NCBI RefSeq assembly: GCF_040907265.1
Contig: NZ_JBFOHP010000002.1
Span: 4,402,001 to 4,466,000 of the forward strand
Reading direction: 5' to 3'
Source: Streptomyces sclerotialus
Lineage (GTDB): Bacteria; Actinomycetota; Actinomycetes; Streptomycetales; Streptomycetaceae
DNA: 64,000 nt
Shown: positions 16,975-24,877 of the stretch, in pieces
Layout of the letters: the number at the start of each line of letters is the position of its first letter
How positions within the stretch are numbered: position 1 is the stretch's first letter
Translations under genes and position numbers: made by a program
The notes under the pieces: model-generated
Databases searched by the model: none
What the model was told of the DNA's origin: nothing
What the model saw: only the letters and a program-made list of their open reading frames with translations

Positions 16975-17748
16975 ATGGCAGCGACGGGCAAACGCGCCGG
17001 CAAGCCGCGTAAGAGTGTCTGGCTGACCGAACGTCCTCCGCTGAAGCGGAAGGCGGACCAGCCGGCCGGACTGGACCTGGACAAGATCGTTCAGACCACG
17101 GTCCGGCTGCTGGACGCGGAGGGGCTCGCGAAGTTCTCGATGCGCCGGCTGGCCGCCGCGCTCGGCGTCACGGCGATGTCGGTCTACTGGTACGTCGACA
17201 CCAAGGACGACCTGCTGGAGCTGGCCATCGACGCGGTGGCCGGCGAGATCGAGCTGCCGGACGAGAGCGACCCGGAGCGGGACTGGCGGGACCATCTGCG
17301 CCACCTCGCCGCCGAGTACCGCAAGGTGCTGGTCACCCACCGCTGGGCGCCGCGGCTGCTGGGGGAGTACCTGAACGTGGGCCCGCACGCGATCGCGTTC
17401 TCCAACGCGACGCTGCGGGTCATGCAGGGCAGCGGGCTGAGCCCGGAGCAGACCTCCGGCGCGCTGGGCGCGATCTTCCAGTTCGTCTACGGCTTCAGCA
17501 CGATCGAGGGGCTGCACGAGCAGCGCAGCCAGGAGACCGGCAAGACGCTGGACGAGCAGTTCCAGGAGGTCATCGGGGCGGTCCAGCACCGCCCCGAGTT
17601 CGCCGAGACCATGGAGATGTCCGCCAGGTCGCTGGAGCTGCAGCAGGGCGTCGGCGTACGCGAGATGCGCGAGCGCGACTTCGCCTTCGCGCTGGACGTG
17701 CAGATCGCCGGAATCGAGGCGATGCGCGACCGGGGCCGCACGCCCTGA
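16975..17748 (+). CDS. TetR-family regulator of the upstream MFS gene
   Basis: A 257-residue protein. After a basic N-terminus (about 1-38) the TetR_N helix-turn-helix is at about 40-85 (LDAEGLAKFSMRRLAAALGV, TAMSVYWYVDTKDDLLE). The C-terminal half resembles the TetR_C_1 ligand domain of tetracycline-repressor-type proteins. Together with the adjacent DHA2 pump this suggests drug-inducible derepression. The start is ATG with GGAGGGCGG upstream. The spacing allows a bicistronic transcript from 15292. Confidence 0.92.
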   Translation: MAATGKRAGKPRKSVWLTERPPLKRKADQPAGLDLDKIVQTTVRLLDAEGLAKFSMRRLAAALGVTAMSVYWYVDTKDDLLELAIDAVAGEIELPDESDPERDWRDHLRHLAAEYRKVLVTHRWAPRLLGEYLNVGPHAIAFSNATLRVMQGSGLSPEQTSGALGAIFQFVYGFSTIEGLHEQRSQETGKTLDEQFQEVIGAVQHRPEFAETMEMSARSLELQQGVGVREMRERDFAFALDVQIAGIEAMRDRGRTP

Positions 17749-17785
17749 CGGGGCCGTCTCTCAGGCGGCCCCGGCCGCATACGAA

Positions 17786-17852
17786 GGACCCCGTACAGGA
17801 AGGGCCCGCACAGGAAGGGCTCGTACAGGCTCGTACAGGAAGGGCCCGCACA
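17786..17852 (+). repeat. short tandem repeats, GTACAGGAAGGGC-type
   Basis: The motif CGTACAGGAAGGGCCCGCA recurs, complete or partial, several times here, once shortened to CTCGTACAGG. It lies after the TetR stop and before the terminator. I see no gene in it. Confidence 0.6.
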
Positions 17853-17857
17853 CGAAA

Positions 17858-17898
17858 GGGCGGCGGTCGCTCGCGAAGGAGCGGCCGCCGCCCGTTTT
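17858..17898. terminator. terminator between TetR and YceI genes
   Basis: The arms GGGCGGCGGTCGCTC and GAGCGGCCGCCGCCC pair over 15 bp with one G-U, with a 6-nt loop, followed by GTTTT. It separates the plus-strand TetR gene from the convergent minus-strand gene. Confidence 0.85.
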
Positions 17899-17962
17899 CC
17901 CCTGTTCGTACCCGGCCGGCCGTCGGGAGTGATCGACCGGCCGGAGCGGTGCGCGCGGGCGC

Positions 17963-18799
17963 TCAGCCCGCCATCGGCAGCGAGTCCCCCTGCACCGCCT
18001 GGATGTCCAGCTCCACCCGCAGGGTGGTGCCGATGGCGGCGATGCCCGCCGCGACGACCTGGTTGTAGTTCATCTTGAAGTCCTCGCGGTGCAGCTCGGC
18101 GGTGGCGCTGAACGCCGCCCGCGTGCCGCCCCACGGGTCCGGCCCCGTACCCAGGTACGAGAGGTTCAGGTCCACCGGCCGCGAGACGCCGTGCAGCGAG
18201 AGGTCGCCGTGCACGGTCCAGCGGTCCGGGCCGGCCGCCTCGAGACCCGTGGACCGGTAGGTCAGCTCCGGGTAGGTCTCCACGTCGAGGAAGTCGGAGT
18301 TGCGCAGGTGACTGTCGCGCATGCCGTTGCCGGTGTCGATCGACGAAGCCTTGATGACCGCCTCGACGCGCGACTTCTCGACGTCCTCCGCGATGTCGAT
18401 GCGGCCCGCGAACTCGGTGAACCGCCCGCGCACGCTGGAGATCCCCAGGTGCTGCGCGGCCGCGGCCACGGAGGAGTGCATCGGGTCGATCGTCCACGGT
18501 CCGGGCGGCGGCAGTTCGGCCCCGCCCTGGCGGGCCATCGTCACGTTGCCGACGTCCATCCGGCCGCTCGCCGTCACGATGGAGGTCGAGGCGACCGGCG
18601 CGTAGCCCACGGCCGTCACGATCACCGTGTACGGGCCGGGCTGGAGCGGCGTCGCGTCCCGCACGACGCCTTCCTCGTCGGCCGTGGCGCGCAGGACCTG
18701 CGTGCCCGTCATGTCCGTGACCGTCAGCACCGCGTGCTTGACCGCCCAGCCGTCGCGTGTCCGGACCTGTGCCCGAACGCCCGCGCCTGTCGAACTCAT
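17963..18799 (-). CDS. YceI-family protein with N-terminal carboxypeptidase-regulatory-like domain
   Basis: A 278-residue protein. ATG at 18799 is preferred because GGGAG lies 5 nt upstream; a GTG two codons earlier would collide with that site. Residues about 5-95 form a beta-sandwich like CarboxypepD_reg (HAVLTVTDMTGTQVLRATAD, PGPYTVIVTAVGYAPV). Residues about 97-275 are a YceI lipocalin-like barrel (WTIDPMHSSVAAAAQHLGIS, then GDLSLHGVSRPVDLNL), a family that binds polyisoprenoids. No signal peptide is visible. The same small domain occurs three times at the end of the MFS protein encoded upstream at 19000-21612, suggesting a shared function. Confidence 0.88.
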   Translation of the reverse strand: MSSTGAGVRAQVRTRDGWAVKHAVLTVTDMTGTQVLRATADEEGVVRDATPLQPGPYTVIVTAVGYAPVASTSIVTASGRMDVGNVTMARQGGAELPPPGPWTIDPMHSSVAAAAQHLGISSVRGRFTEFAGRIDIAEDVEKSRVEAVIKASSIDTGNGMRDSHLRNSDFLDVETYPELTYRSTGLEAAGPDRWTVHGDLSLHGVSRPVDLNLSYLGTGPDPWGGTRAAFSATAELHREDFKMNYNQVVAAGIAAIGTTLRVELDIQAVQGDSLPMAG

Positions 18800-18830
18800 A
18801 CCCACTCCCGATGTCGTGCTTGGTACATGT

Positions 18831-18893
18831 GGGCCCCGGCCGGCGGCGGGCAGGCCGTCCCCTGCCTTTGAATGCCCGCCGCCGCCGGGGCCC
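18831..18893 (-). terminator. long GC-rich hairpin between MFS and YceI genes
   Basis: GGGCCCCGGCCGGCGGCGGG and its near-perfect complement at 18874-18893 form arms of about 20 bp around a 22-nt loop. No T-run follows. It may end MFS transcription or act in the YceI leader. Confidence 0.45.
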
Positions 18894-18999
18894 GTGGTCC
18901 GGCCCGGGGCGCGTCTCCGCTCAACGCGCGCCCCCGGCCGGGGCTGTGCTCTCAGGGCGAGATGCCCCGGCCCCCGTTGGCTCTACCGCCGTAGCGGTG

Positions 19000-21612
19000 T
19001 CAGTCGCCCGGGTGGGCGAGCTCGACGTCGTAGCCGTCGATCCCGCTCGCGTCCACCGACAGCGCATTGGCCACCGGCGGGTACCCGCTGGCGATCACCG
19101 TGTAGTCGCCGGTGTCCAGGTCGGTGAAGGCGTACGCGCCGTCCTCACCGGTCGTGGAGGTGGCGATCACGTTGCCGGCCGCGTCGACCAGCGTGACCCG
19201 CGCGTCCGGCAGCGGACGGCGGTCCGCACCGGCCCGTACGACGCCCTGGACGCGGGCGCCGGACTGCAGTGCGATCTCGACGCGGGTGATGCCCTGGCCG
19301 CTGACCTCGACCGGCTGTGCGGTCGGCCGGAAGTCGGTGGCGTTCACCGCGACGGTGTACGTACCGGCGGCCAGCTCGTCGAAGGCGAAGGTGCCCTCGC
19401 CGCCGGTCTTGCCGGTCGCCAGCACCTCACCGCGGATGTCCGTGACCACGACCATCGCGCCGTCCACCGGCTCGCCGGTGACCACGCTGCGGACCTGGCC
19501 GCGCAGGCCGCTGGTGCCGCTGAGCAGGATGTCGTAGCCGAGCGGCTGGTCGCCGACGACGACCGTGGACGCCTGCGGCTGGTGGCCGTCGGCGGCCGCG
19601 ATCAGGACGTACGAGCCGGCGCCGGGGGCGTTCAGCACGTACGAGCCGTTGGCCTGGGCCACCGAGCGGCCCAGCTGACGACCGCTGAGCGAGATCAGCG
19701 TGACGGCGGAGCGCGCCACCGGCTGGCCGTCGGCGTTCCGGACGAAGCCGGTGATGGCCGGGCCCTCCGGGGTGCCGGTGCCACCGGCGGAGGCGTACGC
19801 AGCCAGCGGCTGGGCCTGGGCGGCCGCGGCCGGCTGGGCCTGGGCCCAGGACGGGGCGTGCTCGTCCGGGGCGACGGACGGGGCGCCGACCAGGGCCGGC
19901 TCCAGCTCCTCGGTCGAGGCGGCCGAAGCGGCGGCCGGGGCCGCGGCGGCGGCCGGCGTGGCGGCGGCCGTCGTGCTCTCGGGCGCCGAGGCGTCCGAGC
20001 CGTCGTCGGAGGACTGTGCCAGTCCACCCTTGGTCTTCAAGGCGACCTCCTTGATGAAAAGCGTCAGAAGGAAGGCGAGCAGCGCGCAGGGGGCGGCGAT
20101 CAGGAAGATGTCGGCGACAGCGTGCCCGTAGGCACTCTCCATGACCGTCCGGAGGGGCGCCGGGAGGGCGTCCAGGTCCGGGATGCCCCCGCCACCGGTA
20201 CCGCCCTGGGCCGCCGCCTTGGCGCCGGCCGGCCCGAGGTCGGCCAGGCCGTCCTTGACGTAGTGCGTGACTCGGGTTGCCAGCACCGCGCCGAGCGCCG
20301 AGACACCGACCGCACCGCCGAGGGAGCGGAAGAAGGTGACGACGGACGAGGCGGAGCCGAGGTCCTGCGGGGCCACCTGGTTCTGCGTGCAGAGGACCAG
20401 GTTCTGCATCATCATGCCGATGCCGAGACCCATCAGGGCCATGAAGATCGCGACGTGCCAGTACTCGGTGTCGTACCGGATCGTGCCCAGCAGGCCGAGA
20501 CCCGCGGTCACGAGCACGCCACCGGAGACCAGCCACGCCTTCCACTTGCCGGTCTTGGTGATGACCTGGCCCGACACGGTGGAGGAGATGAACAGACCCG
20601 CGATCATCGGGATGGTCATCACGCCGGACATCGTCGGCGACTTGCCGCGCGCCAGCTGGAAGTACTGGCTGAAGAACACGGTGCCGGAGAACATCGCGAT
20701 ACCGACGAACAGCGAGGCCAGCGAGGCCAGGGTGATCGTTTTGTTGCGGAACAGCCGCAGCGGGATGATCGGCTCGGCCGCCTTCGTCTCGACCAGGATG
20801 AAGATCAGCGCGAGTACGACGGCACCGCCGACCATGGCACCGGTCTGCCAGGACATCCAGTCGTACTTGTCACCGGCCAGGGTCACCCACACCAGCAGCA
20901 GGCAGACCGCCGCGCTGATGAAGAAGGCACCCGCCCAGTCGACCTTGACGCCCTCGCGCTTGATGACGGGGAGCTTCAGGGTCTTCTGCAGCACGATCAG
21001 CGCGATCACCGCGAAGGGCACGCCGACGTAGAAGCACCAGCGCCACCCGAGCCACGAGGTGTCGGTGATGACACCACCGAGCAGCGGCCCACCCACAGTG
21101 GCGACGGCGAAAACAGCCCCCAGGTAACCGCTGTACCGTCCCCGCTCACGCGGGGAGATCATCGCGGCCATCACGATCTGGGCCAGGGCGGACAGACCGC
21201 CCACGCCTATGCCCTGCACGACACGGCAGGCGATCAGCATGCCGCTGTTCTGCGAGAGACCGGCGACGACCGAGCCGCCGACGTAGATGATCAGCGAGAG
21301 CTGCACCAGCAGCTTCTTGCTGAACAGGTCGGACAGCTTGCCCCACAGCGGGGTGGTCGCCGTCATGGCCAGCAGCGAGGCCGTCACGACCCACGTGTAG
21401 GCACTCTGCCCGCCGTTCAGATCGTGGATGATCTGCGGCAGCGCGTTCGACACGATCGTCGAAGAAAGAATGGCGACGAACATACCGAGCAGCAGCCCGG
21501 ACAGCGCCTCCATGATCTGACGGTGCGTCATGGCGGCTCCGGCGGAGGCGTCCGCGCCGCCTCCGTGCTTGGCGTGGCCGCCCCGCACACCGGCTGGTGT
21601 GGTTGTAGCCAT
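19000..21612 (-). CDS. MFS transporter (DHA2) with three C-terminal carboxypeptidase-regulatory-like domains
   Basis: An 870-residue protein from the ATG at 21612 (AAGGA upstream). Residues about 30-560 are a 14-helix DHA2 pump (LSSTIVSNALPQII, LWGKLSDLFSKKLL, GFVxxP-like motifs replaced by GAVFAVATVGGPLLGG). An Ala/Ser-rich linker with AAAAAPAAA leads to three tandem beta-sandwich repeats. They begin at ITGFVRNADGQPVARSAVTL, LRGQVRSVVTGEPVDGAMVV and VQGVVRAGADRRPLPDARVT, each ending in an aromatic-Thr/Val-Val block (SYVLIAAADG, TYTVAVNATD, DYTVIASGYP). The ordinary family is about 480-550 residues. MarR starts 11 nt upstream, so the pair is a self-regulated operon. Confidence 0.92.
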   Translation of the reverse strand: MATTTPAGVRGGHAKHGGGADASAGAAMTHRQIMEALSGLLLGMFVAILSSTIVSNALPQIIHDLNGGQSAYTWVVTASLLAMTATTPLWGKLSDLFSKKLLVQLSLIIYVGGSVVAGLSQNSGMLIACRVVQGIGVGGLSALAQIVMAAMISPRERGRYSGYLGAVFAVATVGGPLLGGVITDTSWLGWRWCFYVGVPFAVIALIVLQKTLKLPVIKREGVKVDWAGAFFISAAVCLLLVWVTLAGDKYDWMSWQTGAMVGGAVVLALIFILVETKAAEPIIPLRLFRNKTITLASLASLFVGIAMFSGTVFFSQYFQLARGKSPTMSGVMTIPMIAGLFISSTVSGQVITKTGKWKAWLVSGGVLVTAGLGLLGTIRYDTEYWHVAIFMALMGLGIGMMMQNLVLCTQNQVAPQDLGSASSVVTFFRSLGGAVGVSALGAVLATRVTHYVKDGLADLGPAGAKAAAQGGTGGGGIPDLDALPAPLRTVMESAYGHAVADIFLIAAPCALLAFLLTLFIKEVALKTKGGLAQSSDDGSDASAPESTTAAATPAAAAAPAAASAASTEELEPALVGAPSVAPDEHAPSWAQAQPAAAAQAQPLAAYASAGGTGTPEGPAITGFVRNADGQPVARSAVTLISLSGRQLGRSVAQANGSYVLNAPGAGSYVLIAAADGHQPQASTVVVGDQPLGYDILLSGTSGLRGQVRSVVTGEPVDGAMVVVTDIRGEVLATGKTGGEGTFAFDELAAGTYTVAVNATDFRPTAQPVEVSGQGITRVEIALQSGARVQGVVRAGADRRPLPDARVTLVDAAGNVIATSTTGEDGAYAFTDLDTGDYTVIASGYPPVANALSVDASGIDGYDVELAHPGD

Positions 21613-21623
21613 GTAATTCCTTC

Positions 21624-22097
21624 TCATCCTGCTGATGTACGGGTGGTGTGGTCGTGTCCCGCCCGGGTGCGGCAGTCGCCGAAGCTCTCGTGCAACTTCG
21701 CGAGCAGCTCGTTCAGCCGGCCGACGTCGTCGTCGGACCAGTCGTCGAGGTACCGGGCGAGGGAGTCTGTGTAGCGGACGGCCAGCTCGGCGAGGAGCTC
21801 CCGTCCACGGGGTGTCAGTCGCAGCAGCCTGGAGCGCTTGTCCAGGGGGTCGGGCTCCCGCTCGATCCAGCCGCGCTCCGCGATGTGGGCGACGTGCCGG
21901 CTGGTCACCGACATGTCGATCATCAACAGCTCGGCCAGCTTGCTCATCCGCATCTCGCCGTACCGGTCGAGGATCGTGAGCACGCCTACCGAGGCGGGCG
22001 GGCAGTCGTGAGGCAGGATGCGCCCGAGTTCGCGTTTCACAGCGCCGATGGCGGTGAGTTGCCTGGCCAGCTCCTGGTACTGACCCTGCGCTGCCAT
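21624..22097 (-). CDS. MarR-family regulator of the MFS operon
   Basis: A 157-residue protein from ATG 22097 with a strong site, GGAGG 6 nt upstream. The winged helix spans about 35-110 (MRMSKLAELLMIDMSVTSRHVAHIAERG, DPLDKRSRLLRLTPRG, the wing with the conserved D-x-R-S/R). The DR-wing and the dimerisation helices at both ends fit typical MarR proteins that release DNA on binding small phenolic ligands. It is first in the operon with the fused MFS pump, and two copies of a 13-bp palindrome lie 23-64 nt upstream of its start. Confidence 0.93.
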   Translation of the reverse strand: MAAQGQYQELARQLTAIGAVKRELGRILPHDCPPASVGVLTILDRYGEMRMSKLAELLMIDMSVTSRHVAHIAERGWIEREPDPLDKRSRLLRLTPRGRELLAELAVRYTDSLARYLDDWSDDDVGRLNELLAKLHESFGDCRTRAGHDHTTRTSAG

Positions 22098-22119
22098 GGG
22101 CACCTCCACACATCTTTTG

Positions 22120-22161
22120 TTGCTTGAGGCAACCATAGGATCATTTGGTTGCCACAGGCAA
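22120..22161. promoter_or_regulatory. paired 13-bp palindromes, probable MarR operator
   Basis: TTGCTTGAGGCAA (22120-22132) and TTGCCACAGGCAA (22149-22161) share the form TTGCYNNNGGCAA and are 29 bp apart centre to centre. Between them GGCAACC and GGTTGCC form a further 7-bp inverted repeat. They lie just upstream of the MarR gene. Confidence 0.75.
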
Positions 22162-22377
22162 ACGAATCTGGGGTTCACGGGGTAAAGGAAACCAAAAAGA
22201 TGTACCGTGCACGAGTCAAGGATGCGGCTATGGCGGGCAAAAGCGCAGGTCAGACGGGTGTGCGGGCACCTTCGCAAGGGCATACGCGCCCCCTCGCGCC
22301 CCCGCGGGGGCTCTGCGGCGCTCCGACCGGCTGCCCCTCGCCGTCCGCCGCCCCGAGGACACCAGTGCCTCCTGAAC

Positions 22378-22398
22378 GGTAGGGGGTGACCCCCTACC
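22378..22398 (+). promoter_or_regulatory. 9-bp inverted repeat upstream of the small membrane protein gene
   Basis: GGTAGGGGG and CCCCCTACC are perfect complements around TGA, ending 25 nt before the ATG at 22424. This is operator-sized; it lacks a T-run. Confidence 0.45.
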
Positions 22399-22423
22399 CG
22401 CCGGTTCGCTAGGGTCTCGCCCT

Positions 22424-22642
22424 ATGGCGAACAACCCGCAGACGCCCGACGGCAACGGCAACTACGACCCGGCCGGCAGCACCCAGATGTTCCGCGCCTT
22501 CGTCGACGAGGGCGCCCCCCAGTCCCGCCGCGCCGCCGCGGCCGCCCAGCAGTCCTCCTCGGGTCCCCGCGCGGGCATCATCATCGGCGTGGTCGTCGCC
22601 ATCGTGATCGTCGCAGCCGCGGCGTGGCTGGCCCTGGGCTGA
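22424..22642 (+). CDS. small single-pass membrane protein
   Basis: A 72-residue protein. The first 48 residues are polar (MANNPQTPDGNGNYDPAGST, then a run of Ala and Gln). Residues about 50-70 are one membrane helix (AGIIIGVVVAIVIVAAAAWL). Orientation is probably N-in with almost no outer tail. I know no function. The reading frame is supported by third-position G/C bias, by a start shortly after an AGGG site and by a terminator 13 nt after the stop. Confidence 0.75.
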   Translation: MANNPQTPDGNGNYDPAGSTQMFRAFVDEGAPQSRRAAAAAQQSSSGPRAGIIIGVVVAIVIVAAAAWLALG

Positions 22643-22654
22643 GGCCCTCCTCTC

Positions 22655-22673
22655 GAGGGGGCACGGCCCCCTC
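22655..22673 (+). terminator. GC hairpin after the small membrane protein gene
   Basis: GAGGGGGC and GCCCCCTC pair around a 3-nt loop. There is no T-run. Confidence 0.55.
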
Positions 22674-22704
22674 GCCCCGTCCCCTCTCCGCTCCCGTACG
22701 ACTC

Positions 22705-22758
22705 AGGGCTTCTCCCGGACGCCTGCCGGCCACCGGCACCTGCTCCGGGAGAAGCCCT
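22705..22758. terminator. 15-bp-arm hairpin between convergent genes
   Basis: AGGGCTTCTCCCGGA and TCCGGGAGAAGCCCT are perfect complements separated by 24 nt; TCTTC follows. It lies between the plus-strand small gene and the minus-strand gene ending at 22788. Confidence 0.6.
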
Positions 22759-22787
22759 TCTTCAATCCCCTCGGAACGCTGGTGTGG

Positions 22788-23093
22788 TCACGGGGCTCCG
22801 CGCCCACCCCGGCTCTCCGCGATCCGCAACGCATCCCGCAGCGCCTCCCTGAGCGCGTACGCAAGCGCTCGCACCTCGCCGGGGCGCACCTCGGGCCGGA
22901 CGGCGGAACCAGGCTCCCCGAGCAACTCCTCGGCCCGCTCCGTCAGCCGCATCCCGACCCTGAGCTGCACGGCCTCCATCTCATCGGCCAGCCGCGCCAC
23001 GTACCCACTGCGATCCGCCGCGCCCGCCAGATAACAGGGCTGCCCGTCGGCCCCGGCCCACGGCAACAGCCGCAATCGCTCCGGCGCGCTCAT
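22788..23093 (-). CDS. small Streptomyces-type hypothetical protein, coupled to its upstream neighbour
   Basis: A 101-residue protein from the ATG at 23093, which overlaps the preceding stop by ATGA. It contains LPWAGADGQPCYLAG and a helical segment VARLADEMEAVQLRVGMRL followed by REALRDALRIAE. Short proteins of this kind occur beside HTH-only GntR regulators in streptomycete genomes; their role is unknown. No membrane helix or signal peptide is seen. Confidence 0.72.
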   Translation of the reverse strand: MSAPERLRLLPWAGADGQPCYLAGAADRSGYVARLADEMEAVQLRVGMRLTERAEELLGEPGSAVRPEVRPGEVRALAYALREALRDALRIAESRGGRGAP

Positions 23094-23365
23094 GACGCGT
23101 ACACCGAGAAGCCGCCATCGACTGCGAAGAGGCGCGAGGCCCGCTCCCGAGCGTGCCACTCACAGGCCACGAGATACGGCCGCACGAGCCGGGACTCGTC
23201 CCCGTCGATGACCTCATCGAGCGGGCGAGGTGGGGGCGACGGTCGGGGAGGGGTGCTGGTCGTTCCTCCGCTACGGGAAGCCGTACGGGAGTGGCTGGCC
23301 GCCGTAACGGGCCGGGAGAACAGTTCTCCCAGCCACGCGACGGCCCGGACGATACGGTGACGCAT
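23090..23365 (-). CDS. small Streptomyces-type hypothetical protein
   Basis: A 91-residue protein with a basic start (MRHRIVRAVAWLGELF), a Pro/Ser-rich middle and the segment DGDESRLVRPYLVACEW near residue 55-70. The (V)RPYLVA block recurs in short proteins encoded next to GntR regulators in Streptomyces. It overlaps the following gene by 4 nt and is divergent from the GntR array. Function unknown. Confidence 0.72.
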   Translation of the reverse strand: MRHRIVRAVAWLGELFSRPVTAASHSRTASRSGGTTSTPPRPSPPPRPLDEVIDGDESRLVRPYLVACEWHARERASRLFAVDGGFSVYAS

Positions 23366-23463
23366 GTCGGCGCTCCTCTTCAGGGGTGGCGTTGACCACG
23401 CCCCGGGGTCGTTGCCGCGACCGCCGGGGCTTTGAGTGCTCAGCTCTAGTGCAGTCTGCTACC

Positions 23464-23478
23464 CCTAGGTTGCCTAGG
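23464..23478. promoter_or_regulatory. double CCTAGG site upstream of the GntR array
   Basis: Two copies of the palindrome CCTAGG are separated by TTG, 54 nt before the first GntR start and in the divergent promoter region. It is a plausible binding site for the HTH-only regulators. Confidence 0.4.
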
Positions 23479-23531
23479 CACCGTAGCTACGTATCGCGTG
23501 GTATGGCGCGACTGCTTACCTTGGTCCGGTG

Positions 23532-23795
23532 ATGGAGTTTGCACCGGACGAGCCGCGATGGCGCCAAGTGGCAAGGATCATCCGCGCGCGCATAGAGGAC
23601 GGCACCTACCCACCCGGTACGCGAGTGCCGTCAGTGGCCGAGATGCTGGGGGAATTCGGCATCGCCACGTCCACCGGCCAGAAGGTCCACCGCGGACTGC
23701 GTGCGGAGGGGCTGATCCAGACACAGGTCGGCATGGGCTCCTTCGTGACGAAGGACGCGAAGGAGAAGCTGGCCAAGAGTCCCCACGACGGGTGA
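23532..23795 (+). CDS. HTH-only GntR-family regulator, array copy 1
   Basis: An 87-residue protein made of a single GntR winged helix: PRWRQVARIIRARIEDGTYP, GTRVPSVAEMLGEFGIATST and LRAEGLIQTQVGMGSFVTK. There is no effector domain, as in the YtrA-like short form, though shorter still. ATG 23532 is used; a GTG immediately before it is possible. No Shine-Dalgarno site is obvious. It is about 60 percent identical by eye to the next gene, so the two are tandem duplicates. Confidence 0.85.
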   Translation: MEFAPDEPRWRQVARIIRARIEDGTYPPGTRVPSVAEMLGEFGIATSTGQKVHRGLRAEGLIQTQVGMGSFVTKDAKEKLAKSPHDG

Positions 23796-23851
23796 AGGTC
23801 GCTCTGAAGAAACGCTTCCGTGCACCTTGAAGAAGTACCGTCCAGCCCGTG

Positions 23852-24115
23852 ATGGACTTCGCACCGGACCGCCCCCGCTGGCGGCAGGTCGCCGATGTGA
23901 TCCGCCGACGCATCGCGGACGGCGCTTACGCCCCCGGCACACGCGTGCCATCCGTACTCGACCTGTCGGCGGAGTTCGGCATCGCCACCACCACCTCGCG
24001 GAAGGTGCACCGAGGCCTACGAGCCGAGGGGCTGATCCACACACGGCACGGTGCGGGCTCCTTCGTCTCGCAGCCCCTCCCGGAAGACCTCACGGGCGAG
24101 CCGACGAACGTGTGA
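23852..24115 (+). CDS. HTH-only GntR-family regulator, array copy 2
   Basis: An 87-residue single winged helix nearly collinear with copy 1 (PRWRQVADVIRRRIADGAYA, GTRVPSVLDLSAEFGIATTT, LRAEGLIHTRHGAGSFVS). The upstream bases (GTGATG, then GGACTTCGCACCGGAC) also resemble those of copy 1, so the duplication includes the start region. The stop at 24113-24115 overlaps a GTG that would have started the degenerate third copy. Confidence 0.85.
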   Translation: MDFAPDRPRWRQVADVIRRRIADGAYAPGTRVPSVLDLSAEFGIATTTSRKVHRGLRAEGLIHTRHGAGSFVSQPLPEDLTGEPTNV

Positions 24116-24382
24116 CCACCCCCACCCCAGTTCGACCCGACCCGCCCCGAGTGGGTACAGATCACCGAAGCGCTACGACAGCGGATCACCAGCGGTCAGT
24201 ACCCGCATCACTACCGCATCTCCTAGGTCCAACTGGAGCGAGAGTTCGGCATCGCCCGGGTAACCGTCCGCTAGGTCACCGCAGCTCTGCGCGCCGAGGC
24301 CCTCATCGTCACAACGCCCGGCATGGGCTCCTTCGTAGCCAAGAACTGGTGCGAGGAGGGCAGGCCCGCCGCCCGTGAGTAA
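24112..24382 (+). pseudogene. third GntR copy inactivated by two amber codons and a start frameshift
   Basis: The frame ending at TAA 24380-24382 translates as a GntR domain (RPEWVQITEALRQRITSGQY, VQLEREFGIARVTVR, ALRAEALIVTTPGMGSFVAK). It is broken by TAG at 24224-24226 and TAG at 24272-24274. Both fall where related proteins carry Glu and Lys, each one base change from TAG. The likely ancestral GTG start at 24112 (VTTPTP) is in another frame, so a frameshift near the start is needed too. Confidence 0.85.
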
Positions 24383-24529
24383 CCGCCATCTGAGCCGGGA
24401 CGCCACCGTGCCGGCGCACCGTCCGAGGGGCAAGCCGTGCGCGCCTCGGCTCGTCGGTGTTCCGCTCCAGGCCCGGGCCGCCGGCCCGACCGCTAACGTA
24501 TGGACGCACCCGCCGCACTGGAGGACACC

Positions 24530-24877
24530 GTGAGCGCGCAGCCCGACGGCCCGCACGGGCCGCTGATCCCGATGCCTGACCTCACGCCCGACGCTCTGCG
24601 GGCCGCCGTGTCCCGCATCGCGCCGAGCAGGGTGCCTGCCCTCACCCAGCACCTCTTCGAGGCGACGACGAACGCTCAGCAGGCGCAGAGCCTCGCCCCT
24701 CTCCGCGCCTTCGTCCACTCCTGGGCCGTCTTCATCGCGATCGAGCGGTACCCCGAACGTGCCGCCCGTCTCCGTGATCTGGAGCGGATCGTCGATGCGG
24801 GGGATCAGGACCCCACAGAGGCCATCGCCGAGATCCACCGGATCCGCGAGGCGGCGGAGAAAGAGGCCGGGCTATGA
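24530..24877 (+). CDS. DUF6247-like protein, possible antitoxin
   Basis: A 115-residue protein. I take GTG 24530 because GGAGG lies 5 nt upstream; an in-frame ATG at 24500 has no such site. The body has MPDLTPDALRAAVSRIAPSR, a helical core (LTQHLFEATTNAQQAQSLAP, LRAFVHSWAVFIAIERYPER) and ends in a charged helix (IAEIHRIREAAEKEAGL). It resembles the DUF6247 family of actinobacterial small proteins. The next gene overlaps it by ATGA, the arrangement of type II antitoxin-toxin operons. The role is inferred from layout only. Confidence 0.72.
   Translation: MSAQPDGPHGPLIPMPDLTPDALRAAVSRIAPSRVPALTQHLFEATTNAQQAQSLAPLRAFVHSWAVFIAIERYPERAARLRDLERIVDAGDQDPTEAIAEIHRIREAAEKEAGL

Noticed and set aside
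22149..22382. Small plus-strand ORF in the MarR promoter region
   Set aside because: It overlaps the operator and has poor codon bias and no ribosome site.
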